Positions 12,600 to 24,372 of a stretch of DNA of 64,000 bases are shown here, one piece after another; the stretch's first letter is position 1, and the number at the start of each line of letters is the position of its first letter. Under the pieces are notes generated by a model. That model made no database searches. It was not told where the DNA came from and saw nothing but the letters and a program-made list of their open reading frames with translations. The stretch spans positions 620,001 to 684,000 of the forward strand of contig JAGTJL010000016.1 in NCBI GenBank assembly GCA_020746875.1, written 5' to 3'. The stretch is from Rhexocercosporidium sp. MPI-PUGE-AT-0058 (taxonomy: Eukaryota; Ascomycota; Leotiomycetes; Helotiales). The position numbers were made by a program, and so were the translations under genes.

Positions 12600-14300
12600 A
12601 TTAAGCAATTATATCTAGTAACGCTAAACCTACGAGTAATACTCGCTTCGGTAATGCCGCTCATAATATTCTTCGTGAGATTATAGAATCTATAGATCCC
12701 TTTTATACAATTAAAAGCGAAAGTGCTTCTGATAACGAACTGCTTTAAAGCACTCGCGATAATAATAATAAAGAATCTTCTTATATTTATAACTAACTCG
12801 TTTATACTCGTGAAAAAAAAAGCAAAGCTATAGCTTAAACTAAAAGTAATTTAAATATATCCGATTATATAACGGATAATATAATCTTTTTTATCTTTAA
12901 TACTAATATTAATCTTACGGCTTTAAGTATACTTACCGAAGAATAAATCGCTCAGAAGCAGCGCGAGCTCGAAGAGCATATGCGCTTATTAACTAAATTT
13001 AAAGTTAAAGATACTTGTGCGAAAACGCGGCTCGCTTATTATAAGAATAGTCTTACTAGATTTCGCCGCTTCCGGGCAATTTCCGTCGCTTATACGGACG
13101 TAATAAGTAAATAATATACAGTTAAAAAAAGTTTTTAACAAATTTATAATATAATATTAAATTCTATTACTGCTACTTTAATAAAAGACTTTAAATTACT
13201 TCTAGTAAAGCGTAACTTTAATTTAGGGTTAGAAGCTAACTTGCTTAGCTTGCAGCACTCGCTTAATAAGGATGCTATTAGGCTTGGGATTTTGCCGGCC
13301 CCGAGATACTCCCGGGAAATAATCGCATTACTTATAATAAATCACGTAACTTATAAATTTAAAATAATATTATTAACGTATTTAAATCTAGACGCTTATA
13401 TTTTACTAGAATATATTACGGCTTAAGCAAAAGATAAGCGCGACCGTAAGAAATGCTTTACGATTATAATTCTTAAAAAATATAAGAGAGAGAGTTTCGA
13501 GAGCCTGCGAAATTAGAAAAATACTTAGGAAGAGATTTTTAAAGCTCGCTTATATAATTATAATACGCATGCGAATCGAGTACGCGTCGCAGCTGCAAAT
13601 ATAAAAGGCGACTTATTAATTTATTAAAGTAATATAAAGCAAATTATAATTAGACCCGAAGGTATCCCGCTAGTATAGAACCTGTTTATCGACTTCTTAA
13701 AAGGGCTTTATGCTTCTAAAGAAACTCGAAGTGCTGAGGTTATTAAAAATATTAAGCGGTTCTGCTAGTAACCGAGCAAGTTTATTTAGGCAATATGCCG
13801 ACGGTTTATTATACTTATTAAGGACCGTAATACTCGGATGTCTGATAATAATATTATTACTAATCTTCGTGAAGTAATTACGTATATATTAACGGCGTAA
13901 TAGATTAACTCTTATGCTTTTATAAACTTTCTTAATACTTATTAATAATAAAAGAAACTGGTTAATAATACTGAATCTTTTATTAAAAGAACTTAAAGAA
14001 TATTCTTTAATATACCGAAAGCTAAATATAATAGAAGCGAAGGCGGATAAGATAATAATAATCTTAAAAATAGCGGATCTCGTAAGAAAAGCCGTGAAGA
14101 ATATTTTAGAGATAATAATAAGAAACGCGTATTTAACAGCGCTTCTTTAGCTTCCGGTTCTTAATTTTTTAACGAAAGTAAAGATAATAAGAAGAAGAAT
14201 TATATTAAAAGTATTATATCTTGCCGCTCTTATAAGTAAAAGGATTATTAATTTAGAAACCGTAACTGTCCTAAGTTCGTATAATAAGCGTAAAATAATT
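12600..14300 (+). pseudogene. G1 gag (RIP-broken) with CCHC zinc knuckle
   Basis: The segment between the 5' LTR and protease is shared with G2 and G3. At its end, 14,222-14,269 reads C-R-S-Y-K-stop-K-D-Y-stop-F-R-N-R-N-C. Undoing RIP-type changes (TGT to TAT, CAT to TAT) gives the C-x2-C-x4-H-x4-C-like spacing of a nucleocapsid zinc knuckle, here somewhat long before the last Cys. Many in-frame TAA and TAG codons remain. Bases 13,984-13,991 (TAAAAGAA) are the unoccupied site that element B uses in G2. Confidence 0.7.
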
Positions 14301-14479
14301 CTTAAAAGCTAAAAGTAAAAGAACGTTTTAAAATAATAAAGAAAACCTTTTTAATAAAAAGGAAAATATATACTGCTATACGTACTAAGGAACAGAAGCC
14401 GTTTAATACCGGAAAGAATACAGGAAAAAGCAATATTAAGTCTTAAGCGTCAAAAGCTTAGGAGATATTCTTAAACGCT

Positions 14480-17400
14480 TATATATTTCTACAAGATTAA
14501 AATAACCCAAGACAGGTGCAAATACGTTATTTAATAGTTTAATAGATAATAGCTCAGATTATAATTTCCTTAATAAATATAAAGCTAAGTTATAAGGATT
14601 TTTTTTATTATTTAAGTATAACTAAGAATTTATAATATTTAATAAGTATCGGTTCCGGGTAATTAACGCTTATAACTTATATATAATAATACAAAACGAC
14701 CGTAGAATCTCGAGAACCTTTCGAGAAAGATTTTATAATTATAAAGACTTAAAGTATAATATAATTCTCGGAATAAAGTTCCTTAAATATAAGAGCGCCG
14801 GGTATTACGACTGGAAACTTAAGAAATAAGCTTACGTTCTAATTTAGGACGAGATTTAGATCGTAATAATAAAAGAGTTTACTAATACTTTTAATACCGA
14901 CCTTAAAATAATATTTTATATTATATTTATATCTTAATCCGACTATAATTATCTAAAGAATTTAAGATTATATAAGTATTTGAGGCAGTCGTGGGATATT
15001 CGTCTTAATACCGGCGTCGCAAACCTGTCGCAAGTATTAGCTATTTAGCTAAAAACTCCTAAACTGATACTTCTTCTAGATTAACTTATAGATATAGCAG
15101 ATATATACAATAATAATCCGTTAATTGCTCTTCTTGAAGAATAAGTTGGATTCGAGCATACTATCGATATTAACGCATTACCTCTGTATAGCCTTTTTTA
15201 TAACTTTTCCGAATTATAACTCGCCGCGCTTCGGGAATACTTTATTGCCTTGTTATAGAAAGGATAGATTCGTTTATTAAAAAATCCCGCAAGTGCGCTA
15301 ATATTATTTATATTAAAAAAAGATAAAAGATTGCGTTTATATATAAATTATCGAAGATTAAATAAGATAACGATTAAAAATCGCTACTCTCTTCTTCTAG
15401 TCGATGAGACGTTAGACTGTTTTAGCGGAGCCGTAATATTCACAGCTTTAGATTTGAAAGATATATATTATTATATCAGAATTAAGGAAGAATACGAATA
15501 GAAAATAGCTTTTCGCATTAAATATAAATATTTTGAATATTTAATAATACTCTTCGGGTTATCTAACGCTTTAGTTACGTTTTAAGCGTATATTAATAAA
15601 GCGTTAGCGGAACTGATTAATTATTTCGTTATTATATATTTTAATAATATCTTAATTTATTTTAAAAATAAAGAAGAGTATTATAAGTATATTAGAGCCG
15701 TTATAAAACGATTACGTAAGTATAAGCTCTTCGTTAAACTTAATAAGTATAAGTTTGAAATAAATCAAGTCGAGTTCTTAAGATTTAAAGTCGGATTAAT
15801 CGGCATTTAAGCGGACTTAAAGCGGATTTATTTAATTTAAGAATAATTAAAGCTGGAATCTTATAAAAATATTCAGGTTTTTTTAAGCTTCGTGAATTTT
15901 TATCGCAGATTTGTATTAAGATACTTTAAGATAGCCGTAAGCTTAACAGGAGCTTTTTAGAGTATAAAGAATAAGGTTAAGAAAGGACCTTTCGAATTCT
16001 CTGATATAGTTAAGAAAAGCTTTAAAGATTTGAAAGCAGCTTTTATTAGTATACTAATTATAAGGTATTTCGATTTTACAAAGCGCATTCGAGTTGAAAC
16101 CGATGCTTCTGGATTTGCAATTATTAATATTTTCTCTTAGTAAGTTAATTCTGAAAAAGGATTTAAGCGATACTGGAAACTCGTTACGTATTAGTCTCGC
16201 AAGATAATTAATACTAAGCGGAATTATATTATTCATAATAGAGAGCTTTTAGCTATTGTTAAATATTTCAAGGAATAGAAGCATTATCTTAAAGGCAGTT
16301 AATATATTATTAAAGTACTTACAGATTATAATAACTTCAAGTATTTTATAATAGCGAAATATCTCGAGAGTCAATAAGTATAATAAGTAATATATCTTAC
16401 TATTTATGATTTTGAAATCTATTATTATAAAAGTGCCGTAAACCCGGCGGATAAATTTAACAAGAGGCCAGATTATCGGGAATCTGAAGGCCTTATTAAT
16501 ATTATTTAATTATTAATATTTCAAAACAAATTAAAAAGAGCTTTTATAAATACTTTACGAAATCGAGGAGCCGATATCGAAGTATTCTTAAATAAGAATT
16601 ATAAGATATTATTAAGAAAATTATCTAGTATTATTTAAGATCTTATTAATAAAAAGCCGGACCCGGTGCTAATAAAACCGGGACGAGCTACTCAGAAGAG
16701 AATTCTAAAAACTAAATATATAAAATCTAATCCTCTAAATATTATACTTAAGATAATAGCTTTATTCGTGAATATATTATTATATATAAGGAGCGAAGGC
16801 TAGCCGCTTATCGCAGAAATTAATAATTATAAATATCTTATTCTAATATTATAAATAAAAGTAATAATTAAAAGTTAAACAGCTTTAGCCTTATTAACGA
16901 AGCTGCTACGGAATTTAATTATTCTCGCTTAGCGTAATAATAAAAACTACAGAAATATAATTAATATAATAAGTAAATTTAAATCTTAGCTAAATTAAAA
17001 ATAGAACTTGAATATATCGGGACTTCTCTAATAAAATTCTAGGGCTTATATTCCAAATAATCTAATATTAAAAATAAAAATCATAAAACTTTATTATAAT
17101 AACTTATTAGTAAAGTATTACGATATTATAAAGACTTCGTAATTCTTCCGCAGAACTTACTTTTAAAATAAAATAAAAGACGATATCAGAATATATATTA
17201 AAGAATGCGATATTTATTAAAAGATTAAATCGAAATAATATGCGTTATATAAACTTTTAATAAGTCTCCCGAGGCCTTCGCAGCCTTAGTCCGAGATTTT
17301 AATAGATTTTATTATAAGGTTGCCGCCTTGTAAAGACTTATTTAATGGCTTAAATCTTAATTATATATTAATAGTTATTAACTGGTATTCGAAGATGGCC

Positions 17401-18480
17401 CGGTACTTGGTATATCGTAAAACGATTAATACTTCCGAACTTACGGAACTGCTATTCGAGAGAGTGTTTTTTTTCTTTAGCGTACTTTAAAGTATTGTAT
17501 CTAATAAAAGTACGGTATTTATTAATAAATTTTAGTCTATTCTTTGCTTTTATATATATATTAAATAAAAACTGAGCTTTGTATATTATTTTTAAATAAA
17601 TAAACAAATAAAGAAATAAAACTAAAATCTAAAAATATACTTCCGCGTTTTCTGCGGAATATTATAAAAAAACTAAATAAGGAAACTAATTTTTACCGAG
17701 TTTACTTATAATAATTCCTTTTATTAAACGCTTTAGATATTTTTATTTTAAGTTTATTACAGCTATAAGCCGGTAATACTATAAAACCCTGAGGATAGTA
17801 TTTAAAGAAGAAAAGTACTAGCTGCCTGAGATAAAGTTAAATTATTAAATAATAAACGAGCTGAACTTATAAAAGTTTAAAATCGTACGTAATAAAATCG
17901 GGAAGGCTATTATAATGCCCGGTATCTGGATAAATATTTCCAGTTGAAATAATAAGTAATGCTTAATATTAAGAATATTCGACTGAAGACTAGAAAGCTA
18001 TTATTAAAATATATTAGCTTATTCCAGATTATTAAGTGCGTAGGTAATACAGTATATACTTTAAAATTATTAAGCTTATATAAAAAGCTTTACTTAATAT
18101 TTTATATATCTTTATTAAAAGAATATATAATATAAGTTAGCAAGTAATTAAATAATTACTTATTTAGTGAACTTCCGGAGTTAAATAAAGAAGATGACTT
18201 TTAAGAATAAAAAGTTAAAAGTATTTTTAATTATAAATAAGATAAAAAAAGTAAGATTAAGAAATATTTAATTAAATAAAAAGATTTCCCGAAAGATTAT
18301 AATACTTAGCTCTTAATATATTTAAACCTCGAGAATACTAAGGAAACTTTTAATATATATAATAAGAATTATAAATTAGAAAATCAAATACTGAAAATAA
18401 AAAAATATAAAACTTCCGCGCAATTTACGAGAAAGCCAAGAAGATTATAAAAAGTCGGAAAGCCGAGAAAGTACCGCCGA
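14480..18480 (+). pseudogene. G1 pol: protease, RT, RNase H, integrase, chromodomain
   Basis: A single plus-strand frame can be followed with stops at Gln and Trp positions. The reverse transcriptase spans about 15,250-15,850: LRLYINYRRLNKITIKNRY, later an FGLSNA-like motif and YFNNILIY (15,631-15,660, from YxDDILIY by G-to-A changes in both Asp codons). RNase H starts with VETDASGFAI (about 16,090-16,125), whose catalytic Asp is intact. The integrase core begins near 17,296 (ILIDFIIRLPP). A chromodomain at about 18,200-18,370 shows KYLIK-stop-KDFPKDYNT, where the stop replaces Trp. Loss of both catalytic Asp residues in RT shows that it is inactive. Confidence 0.88.
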
Positions 18481-20319
18481 TTATAAATAAAAATATTCTT
18501 TTTTTATATTTTCTTATAAAAGTTTTAAGAGTTTTATTAAAGCTTTAGAAGCAGCACCGGCGCAAGTATAGAATATATAGTATTATATTAAAAAAGAATA
18601 AGTTTATAAAATATATTTAGATTATAATTTAAAAAGTAACGAGATTCTATTCTAGTTATAAAGTAATAGCGCAACTCTATTATAAGTGCTTAAAGTATAA
18701 AGTATTTATTTTATAAATCAAATTATCCGAAAAACTTAAATTCCTTAACGTTAAACCCAGACTCGTACCGTAATATTTACTAAGCGCTAAAGAACTGCAA
18801 AACATCTTCTGGAATAGCTTTAATAGTCTCGTTCGATGTAATACTGCTTTAATATAATATTAGTATGCATTAGCAGCGGAGTAAGCACGGAATACTTATA
18901 ATAGTTATTATGATTTCGCGGCATAACCGAATTTCCGTTATTAATTCCTTTATTAGACTGTAAGTAATCTAGTCGGCCTCGGAAGCGGAAGTAGTAATAT
19001 AAGCGTTCTTAAACTTGAATATATTACCGATTAAGCGTATTATATTTTTATAAAACTTCTCGAACTCCTTTATTTCGTTAATATATTAATAATATTCTGG
19101 AGGAGAAAGGTATAACTTACGAGAAAAGTATTAGTAAGAAGAGAGACTTAATTAATATCTTTCTTATCGAGCTTAAAGGATACACGCGACGAGGAATCAG
19201 TTATACAATACTTCTCGAGCCAAGCAGCGAAGCTCTAAGCTCTTATGAGAATCGTGAAGTTATAATCCTTAAGGGCGACGCTAATATTATACTGGCTATT
19301 CTCACGTAATCAGTTCTCGAAATCGACGGCAAGGTTCTTTATAATACGGATATCCTTATAAAAAGTACGAGGGAATTGTTTATCTTACGGTTAATATACG
19401 GTTCACTTTTGACGCGCTTAGTATTATATTATTAATAAACTTTATAAATATAAGTACGTACGACGATACAGACGGCCTTCTGCTCGGAGCAGCGGTCGCA
19501 ATTCTTCTTGCCTTTCTTATTAATACAGCAAAAGAAGGGATCGATTAATATAGCTTTAAAGCATTAGCCGCAAGAACCTCTGCGAGGCCAGTTCGCAAGA
19601 TTATTAGATGCGATAGCTTTAAGACGCTGGACGAAGAATATAATAATAATAATAATATTAATAATTAATTAAAGAAAAAAAGAAGAAGAAAGACGGGGGA
19701 ATAGCGACGTATAAGCACGGGTATTATATATGAATAAACTAAAAAGGAAAGGTTATTATTAACGCGATAAGGAAGCTATTTATATATACGTTTTAGCGGG
19801 GTAGTAAGGTCGTAATCATTACGTAATTATATTATCATATTTGCATTATTTACATTCCATTTATTTAGTAAATAAACGTGAATACGCTATTAGCGCGCAA
19901 CTTACTTATTACTTCGCCGACCGAAGATAACTCTTTAATAATAACGATAGTTGTAGCACTCGAATATAAATATAAGAGCTCTTATATATACGCGCAAGAG
20001 TCTTATAATTGAAGTAAATATCTTTTGTTATTTTATAAAGTTATTCTTATTTGCTAAGCTAATAATACTAATATATTATGCGGAACGGCTTATGGAATAA
20101 TCGGACGACGTCCGACGAACTAATCGCAGTGCAGTATTATATGCTTGGCGCAGTGATCTAAATAACCGTATTAATCTGATTAGCTAAACTTATCGACCGG
20201 AATGCGGCTATCCGACTTACCGCGGCCTGGTCCTCGCTTTAAGCGACGCGAAAGCGTACTAATATATTATTAGTTAAAGTATCGGTATCGCGGACGCTAT
20301 TATTAAGAGAAGGAATAAT
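18480..20319 (+). other. G1 post-pol region with coding-like segment
   Basis: About 1.8 kb separate the chromodomain end from the 3' LTR. At about 19,080-19,435 a plus-strand frame runs roughly 118 codons with only two TAA stops, which is unusual in sequence this AT-rich. Part of it reads RDLINIFLIELKGYTRRG, then EPSSEALSSYENREVI. On the minus strand at about 18,906-19,085 there is another unbroken stretch of some 57 codons. The region is conserved in G2 (about 37,500-39,080). I recognise no domain. It may be an accessory frame or an untranslated region. Confidence 0.4.
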
Positions 20320-20576
20320 TATTATATATATACTTATTTATTCTATTTGTACGGAATCGGGCCCGTAGTATAAGAAGGCCGAAGCTTTTATAATATTAAT
20401 AGAATCAGTCTTACTTATATATTTAGTTACGCCGGCGTTTTATTTCCCTTTACGGATAATCTCCTTTATATATACGCTTCTCCTCTAGACTTCTTCGAAG
20501 GCCAGAGATTAATTCTTTGAATATAATTTACCCTGAACTTTTACGAAGCTTTGCTTACCGTGAATTCCATCTGATA
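20320..20576 (+). repeat. 3' LTR of G1
   Basis: This 257-bp repeat is the partner of 12,287-12,543. It ends CATCTGATA, followed by the ATAAA duplication. RIP-type differences fall in both copies. Confidence 0.85.
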
Positions 20577-21254
20577 ATAAATAAACGTATAAATATAAGT
20601 AAAGTAAATAAATTTTATTAAATATTAAAACTTTATTATTATTAAAATTAATTTCAGCGTAAAATAACTTAAGACCGAAACTAATTAAAAAAGTATAAGG
20701 TAAAATTCCGTATACCTTTTTATTAAGCTTTATCTTACTAACTTAAAGTAAGCTCTTAATAGAAAAAGAAAAAGAAAAAAGTAATAAATACGTTTACTAA
20801 AAGTGCGGTCGGCGTTAAAATTTACCGAATTTATTTTAAATAGTTTATTTTTTGTTTTTTAAAATATTAAATATATTTTAATATTAATTAAGGCGTTTTT
20901 AATAACGTAATTTAGTTATTTTCGGTTCGACCTTTTTAATATTAATATTTTATATATTAAAGCTGGCTTTTTTAATAGTCTAAGTACTTTTATATTAAAG
21001 GTAAGTAGTTTCCTTTTAAACTTCTTATGCTTTTCGTTATATTATAAAAGACTGTCGAGGTATTATATTTAATTTTATTTTAAGAGTTAAGAGATCTTTA
21101 AATAAATAAGTTTATATTAGTTTAAGCACTTGTCGGTTTCGGTCTTTATAATTAATATAAAAGGCCTTTAAGCTTTTTTACGTACCTTACTTTAGCTTTT
21201 TTACGTACCTTACTTTAGCTTTTTTACTTATTCCTTACGTCGATTATTAAAATA
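20577..21254 (-). other. U segment next to its 5' LTR
   Basis: This is the continuation of U after the G1 insertion. It contains a short tandem repeat at about 21,170-21,230 (CTTTTTTACGTACCTTACTTTAG-like units, three copies). No gene is identified; it should be the leader or early gag of U. Confidence 0.4.
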
Positions 21255-21535
21255 TATAAAAGGGAAAATATTAAGCATATAATAAGAAGATAATAAAATA
21301 AATATTAAAAGGTAAATGTAAGAAATACTTATTTAATAAATACTAAAGATATTATATATTTAAAGAATATAATTTATTAAGAGAAAAAAAAGGTATAATT
21401 TAAATAAAAAGGAAAAGTTATAATAATAAAAATCGTTGTTATTCTTAAAGGATATTGCCTTAGAGGCTATCTTAAATATAATAAGATGCAGTTTAATCAC
21501 GTGATAAGTGGACCTCTGAGGTCAACCCCACTACA
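21255..21535 (-). repeat. 5' LTR of U
   Basis: This is a direct repeat of 642-921. Its right part is less mutated (CACGTGATAAGTGGACCTCT survives) and ends CCCCACTACA, giving TGTAGTGGGG on the minus strand. Confidence 0.8.
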
Positions 21536-23050
21536 TTATTATTATTTATATTAAGTTAATTACATATACTCGAGTTGATTCTTATACGGAAAACGACGTT
21601 AGAGCTTAGTTTAAAGAATTAGAAAATATAATAGAAGAATACGAGATCGATAAAAGCAAGAAGGTCTTAATTATAAACGAATTTAGTATTAGAATTAATT
21701 ATCTTACGAGAGAGCAAGTAATCGCTCTAATAAAGGTTAAGGAATTATATACGTTTTTGCCCGAGAATCGCAAATCTATAACAATTATAAAGATTATTTA
21801 TATAAGGGGAATTAAGACATTGTTGTTATATATTATTACTTTAAGGAAGAAAATTATAAATAATTAAATAAATAATAATTTAATTAGTAAAGAGCGTATT
21901 AATCGCTCGGACACCGGTTATATTAATAATTAAATTATTATAAAATACGCTAATTACTTAATTAAGTATTCTTACGTAAGGTTAAATAAGCCGTGAAAAC
22001 TATTACTTTACGATAGATATAAGTTTTATTAGTATGATTTATTTATTCTTAAACTAGCAGAGAATTATATTTACGTCTTTTAGTTTCTCTTTTATTTAAC
22101 GTATATTTTATAACTCCTTAATATCGGCATTTTCTGCTCTTAGAAGTATTTCTAAAATATATATATTTAAACTATTTTACGTAATCTTAACTTTAAGTAT
22201 ATTATTACTTTTTTTTAGATTTTATTAAAATTTAAAAAGAGTGCGATAAAAGTATATATAATCAAAAGAGTTTTTAAGACTTTTAGTATATAACTATTAT
22301 TTTTAAAGGCTAGCTTTTAAAAGATACGAGTATATAGCCGGAAAAAGATAATATTTAAAGATATTGCCGATAAAAATTAAGAGCTAAATCTTTTTAAATT
22401 GCCTTTAATAAGGCTATACAAGCTATAAAATATTATATTTATTATTTAATCGTTTATTAAAAGATATCTTATGCGGTTCTCCGATAACTTAAAGGAGCTT
22501 TTCTAAACGATTATAATTAATAGGGCTATGAACTTTTATAAGGCGTATTTGACGACGATTAAATATATTACTTTTTAAGAGGAAATTAAAGTAAATAGCA
22601 CTTATAAGAAGATATTACGTCGAAGTATTTATAAAAGTAGTTCCTCTGTAAATATAAGGGATTTAAGGGAGAGAATACGTATACGTAATAATGTCGAGCG
22701 GGGAGAAGCTTTACGTGTCGCTGGAGTTTAAGCTAGGAAAGAAAATAAGAAGAAGAAGAGAAGGATTAATATTTATAAGGTAAATAGCGATTTTCTTGCG
22801 CCGGAGGACCTAATCTTTAATCGAGAGAGCCTGATAAAAATCTTACTTTTTAAAAAGCTATTAATAAAACGCCGGAAGGTTATTACGAGTATTTGCATAT
22901 TATAATTTAATTAAAAAGAGATTTTAAAAGAGAGCTTAACGGCGAAGAGATATTCTTTTGTATTAGAAATATTTATAAATAAGAAAGTTTAAGACTTAAA
23001 TATATCGAGTCTAACTTCTTACAATAAGTATACGTAGAAAGCTTTAACGC
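21536..23050 (+). pseudogene. T transposase, catalytic and C-terminal part (RIP-broken)
   Basis: The plus-strand frame reads YTRVDSYTENDVRA-stop-FKELE, then LIINEFSIRINYLTREQVI (about 21,665-21,730). The second stretch corresponds to the NxDExGxRIGxxxxEEVIV block of Fot1/pogo DDE transposases, with the first catalytic Asp changed to Asn (GAC/GAT to AAC). It is followed by a VKELYTFLPENRKSITII motif typical of these fungal enzymes. A better-preserved C-terminal tail at about 22,640-22,830 is rich in Arg, Lys and Glu. Stops and the lost catalytic residue mean no activity. Confidence 0.8.
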
Positions 23051-23200
23051 AAAGTCTAATGCGGGCTTTATTAACTTAATTACACGAAATGCAGATTTTA
23101 TAGTATTTTAGGAATTATAAGAATATACTTCTATTATAATTATTTAGATTATGTAAATTTTATAATCGGCCCGCTAAATTTTAATAAAGTAAGCAATTTA

Positions 23201-23280
23201 TGCGCGATACTTGCTTTCCTGCGATATTCGCTTTCACCGACTGTAAGCGAGAGCCCGCAGCTTCACACAAGGGAACCGAC
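23201..23280 (-). repeat. Right terminal inverted repeat of T
   Basis: This is the inverted counterpart of bases 1-73, extended by AACCGAC to 23,280 and followed by TA. Read inward it starts GTCGGTTCCC, which resembles the CCGGTTCCC end of element Y. Confidence 0.85.
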
Positions 23281-24372
23281 TATTAAGCGTCTGGATTTAA
23301 ATATATTAATAATATAATTTTAAGTTTATAAGCTACGTAATTTACTATAAATAATGCAATTATTTCCCGGAGTTATACCGAGGCCGGCAGAATCTTAAGC
23401 GCAGCAGCCTCCTTATTAAGCAAGTATTATAAGCTAAGCAAGTTAGCTTTTAATCTTAAATTAAAGTTACGCTTTATTAAAATAATAATAATAGAATTTA
23501 ATATTATATTATAAATTCGTTAAAAGCTTTCTTTAATTACTTATTATTTATTTATTATATCCGTATAAGCGACGGAAATTGCCCGAAAACAGCGAAGTTT
23601 AATAAGATTATTCTTATAATAAGCGAGCCGCGTTTTCGCACGAATATTTTTAATTTTAAACTTAATTAATAAGCGTATATACTTTTCGAGCTCGCGCTAT
23701 TTTTAAGCGATTTATTCTTTAATAAATATATTTAAAGCCGTAAAATTAATATTAATATTAAAAATAAAAAGGATTATATTATCCGTTACGTAATTAAATA
23801 TATTTAAGTTATTTTTAATTTCTATTATAATTTTACTTTCTTTTTTATAAATATAAACGAGCTAATTATAAATACAAAAAGATTCTTTATTATTATTGCT
23901 ATAAGTATTTTAAAGTAATTTATTATTAAAAATATCTTTGCTTTTAATTATATAAAAGAAATTTATAAATTTTATAATTTTATAAAGAATATTATAAGTA
24001 ATATCGTTAAAGCGAGTATTATTTATAAATTTAGCGTTATTAAATATAATTATTTAATAAAAATTTATTCTTTTACTTTTTATATTATTTTTTTATAAAA
24101 TAAAAAAAAATTAATTTATTAAAGAAAATTTATAATAAATAAAGTTTTATAAAAATTTAAAGAAAATATATTTAAAGAATTATTCTTTAGCTTTTAAAAA
24201 AGTTTTTAAAAAAAACGTATATATAAAAAGAATTATTTATAAAAGAAAGTAAAACGCCGACGTAATTAAGAATATAAGTAAAACTAATTCTATTAATACC
24301 GTAAAAGCCTCGGCCTTCTTATATTACGGGTCCGATTCCCTACAGATAGAATAGATAAGCATATATATAATA
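23281..24372 (-). mobile_element. Chromovirus family G copy G3, 5' part (LTR and partial gag)
   Basis: Read on the minus strand from 24,372, this is an LTR of 256 bp (24,117-24,372) followed by gag matching G1 about 12,545-13,400. It stops exactly at the end of T: the G1 equivalent is continuous near 13,399, so T inserted at a TA in this gag. The rest of G3 should lie beyond the left window edge. It is heavily RIP-mutated. Confidence 0.8.
24117..24372 (-). repeat. LTR of G3 (inverted relative to G1)
   Basis: On the minus strand it aligns along its full length with the G1 LTRs. The GGAATCGGACCCGTAATAT and ACGCCGGCGTTTTAC-type cores are recognisable. Confidence 0.8.

Larger units (their letters stand above)
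12287..20576 (+). mobile_element. Ty3/Gypsy chromovirus G1 (best-preserved copy of family G)
   Basis: This is a full-length element of 8,290 bp with two 257-bp LTRs (12,287-12,543 and 20,320-20,576). In order on the plus strand it carries gag with a zinc knuckle, protease region, reverse transcriptase, RNase H, integrase and a chromodomain, which places it with the chromoviruses. About 1.8 kb follow pol before the 3' LTR. It is inserted in U. RIP has broken every long frame, yet many motifs remain intact, so it is a good reference for copies G2 (29,884-39,337) and G3 (23,281-24,372). Confidence 0.9.
642..21535 (-). mobile_element. Large Ty3/Gypsy element U (minus strand), interrupted by G1
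   Basis: Two direct repeats of about 280 bp bound this element (642-921 and 21,255-21,535). Read on the minus strand the LTR starts TGTAGTGGGGTTGACC and would end in CA, the usual LTR ends. Reverse transcriptase (about 6.8-7.1 kb) and RNase H (about 6.1-6.4 kb) are recognisable on the minus strand, so the 5' LTR is the right-hand one. Removing G1 leaves about 12.6 kb, long for a fungal Gypsy element, so further unrecognised insertions or extra genes may be included. The bases next to the LTRs (TTTTT and TTATT) do not form a clean 5-bp duplication. It is inserted in the transposase of T. Confidence 0.75.
1..23280 (+). mobile_element. Fot1/pogo-type DNA transposon T, split by retroelement U
   Basis: Both ends are visible: bases 1-73 are an inverted copy of 23,201-23,273, with differences almost all C/T or G/A. 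The right end continues to 23,280 (AACCGAC), followed by TA, the usual target duplication of the Tc1/mariner-pogo superfamily. The left equivalent of those last bases lies just outside the window. Transposase sequence is present at about 230-641 and again from about 21,536. Everything between (642-21,535) is the inserted Gypsy element U with G1 inside it, so T itself is roughly 2.4 kb. T sits in the gag region of a family G chromovirus (G3), which resumes at 23,281. Confidence 0.8.

Noticed and set aside
16054..16236. 60-codon minus-strand frame
   Set aside because: It is antisense to the G1 RNase H, whose VETDASGFAI motif is on the plus strand.
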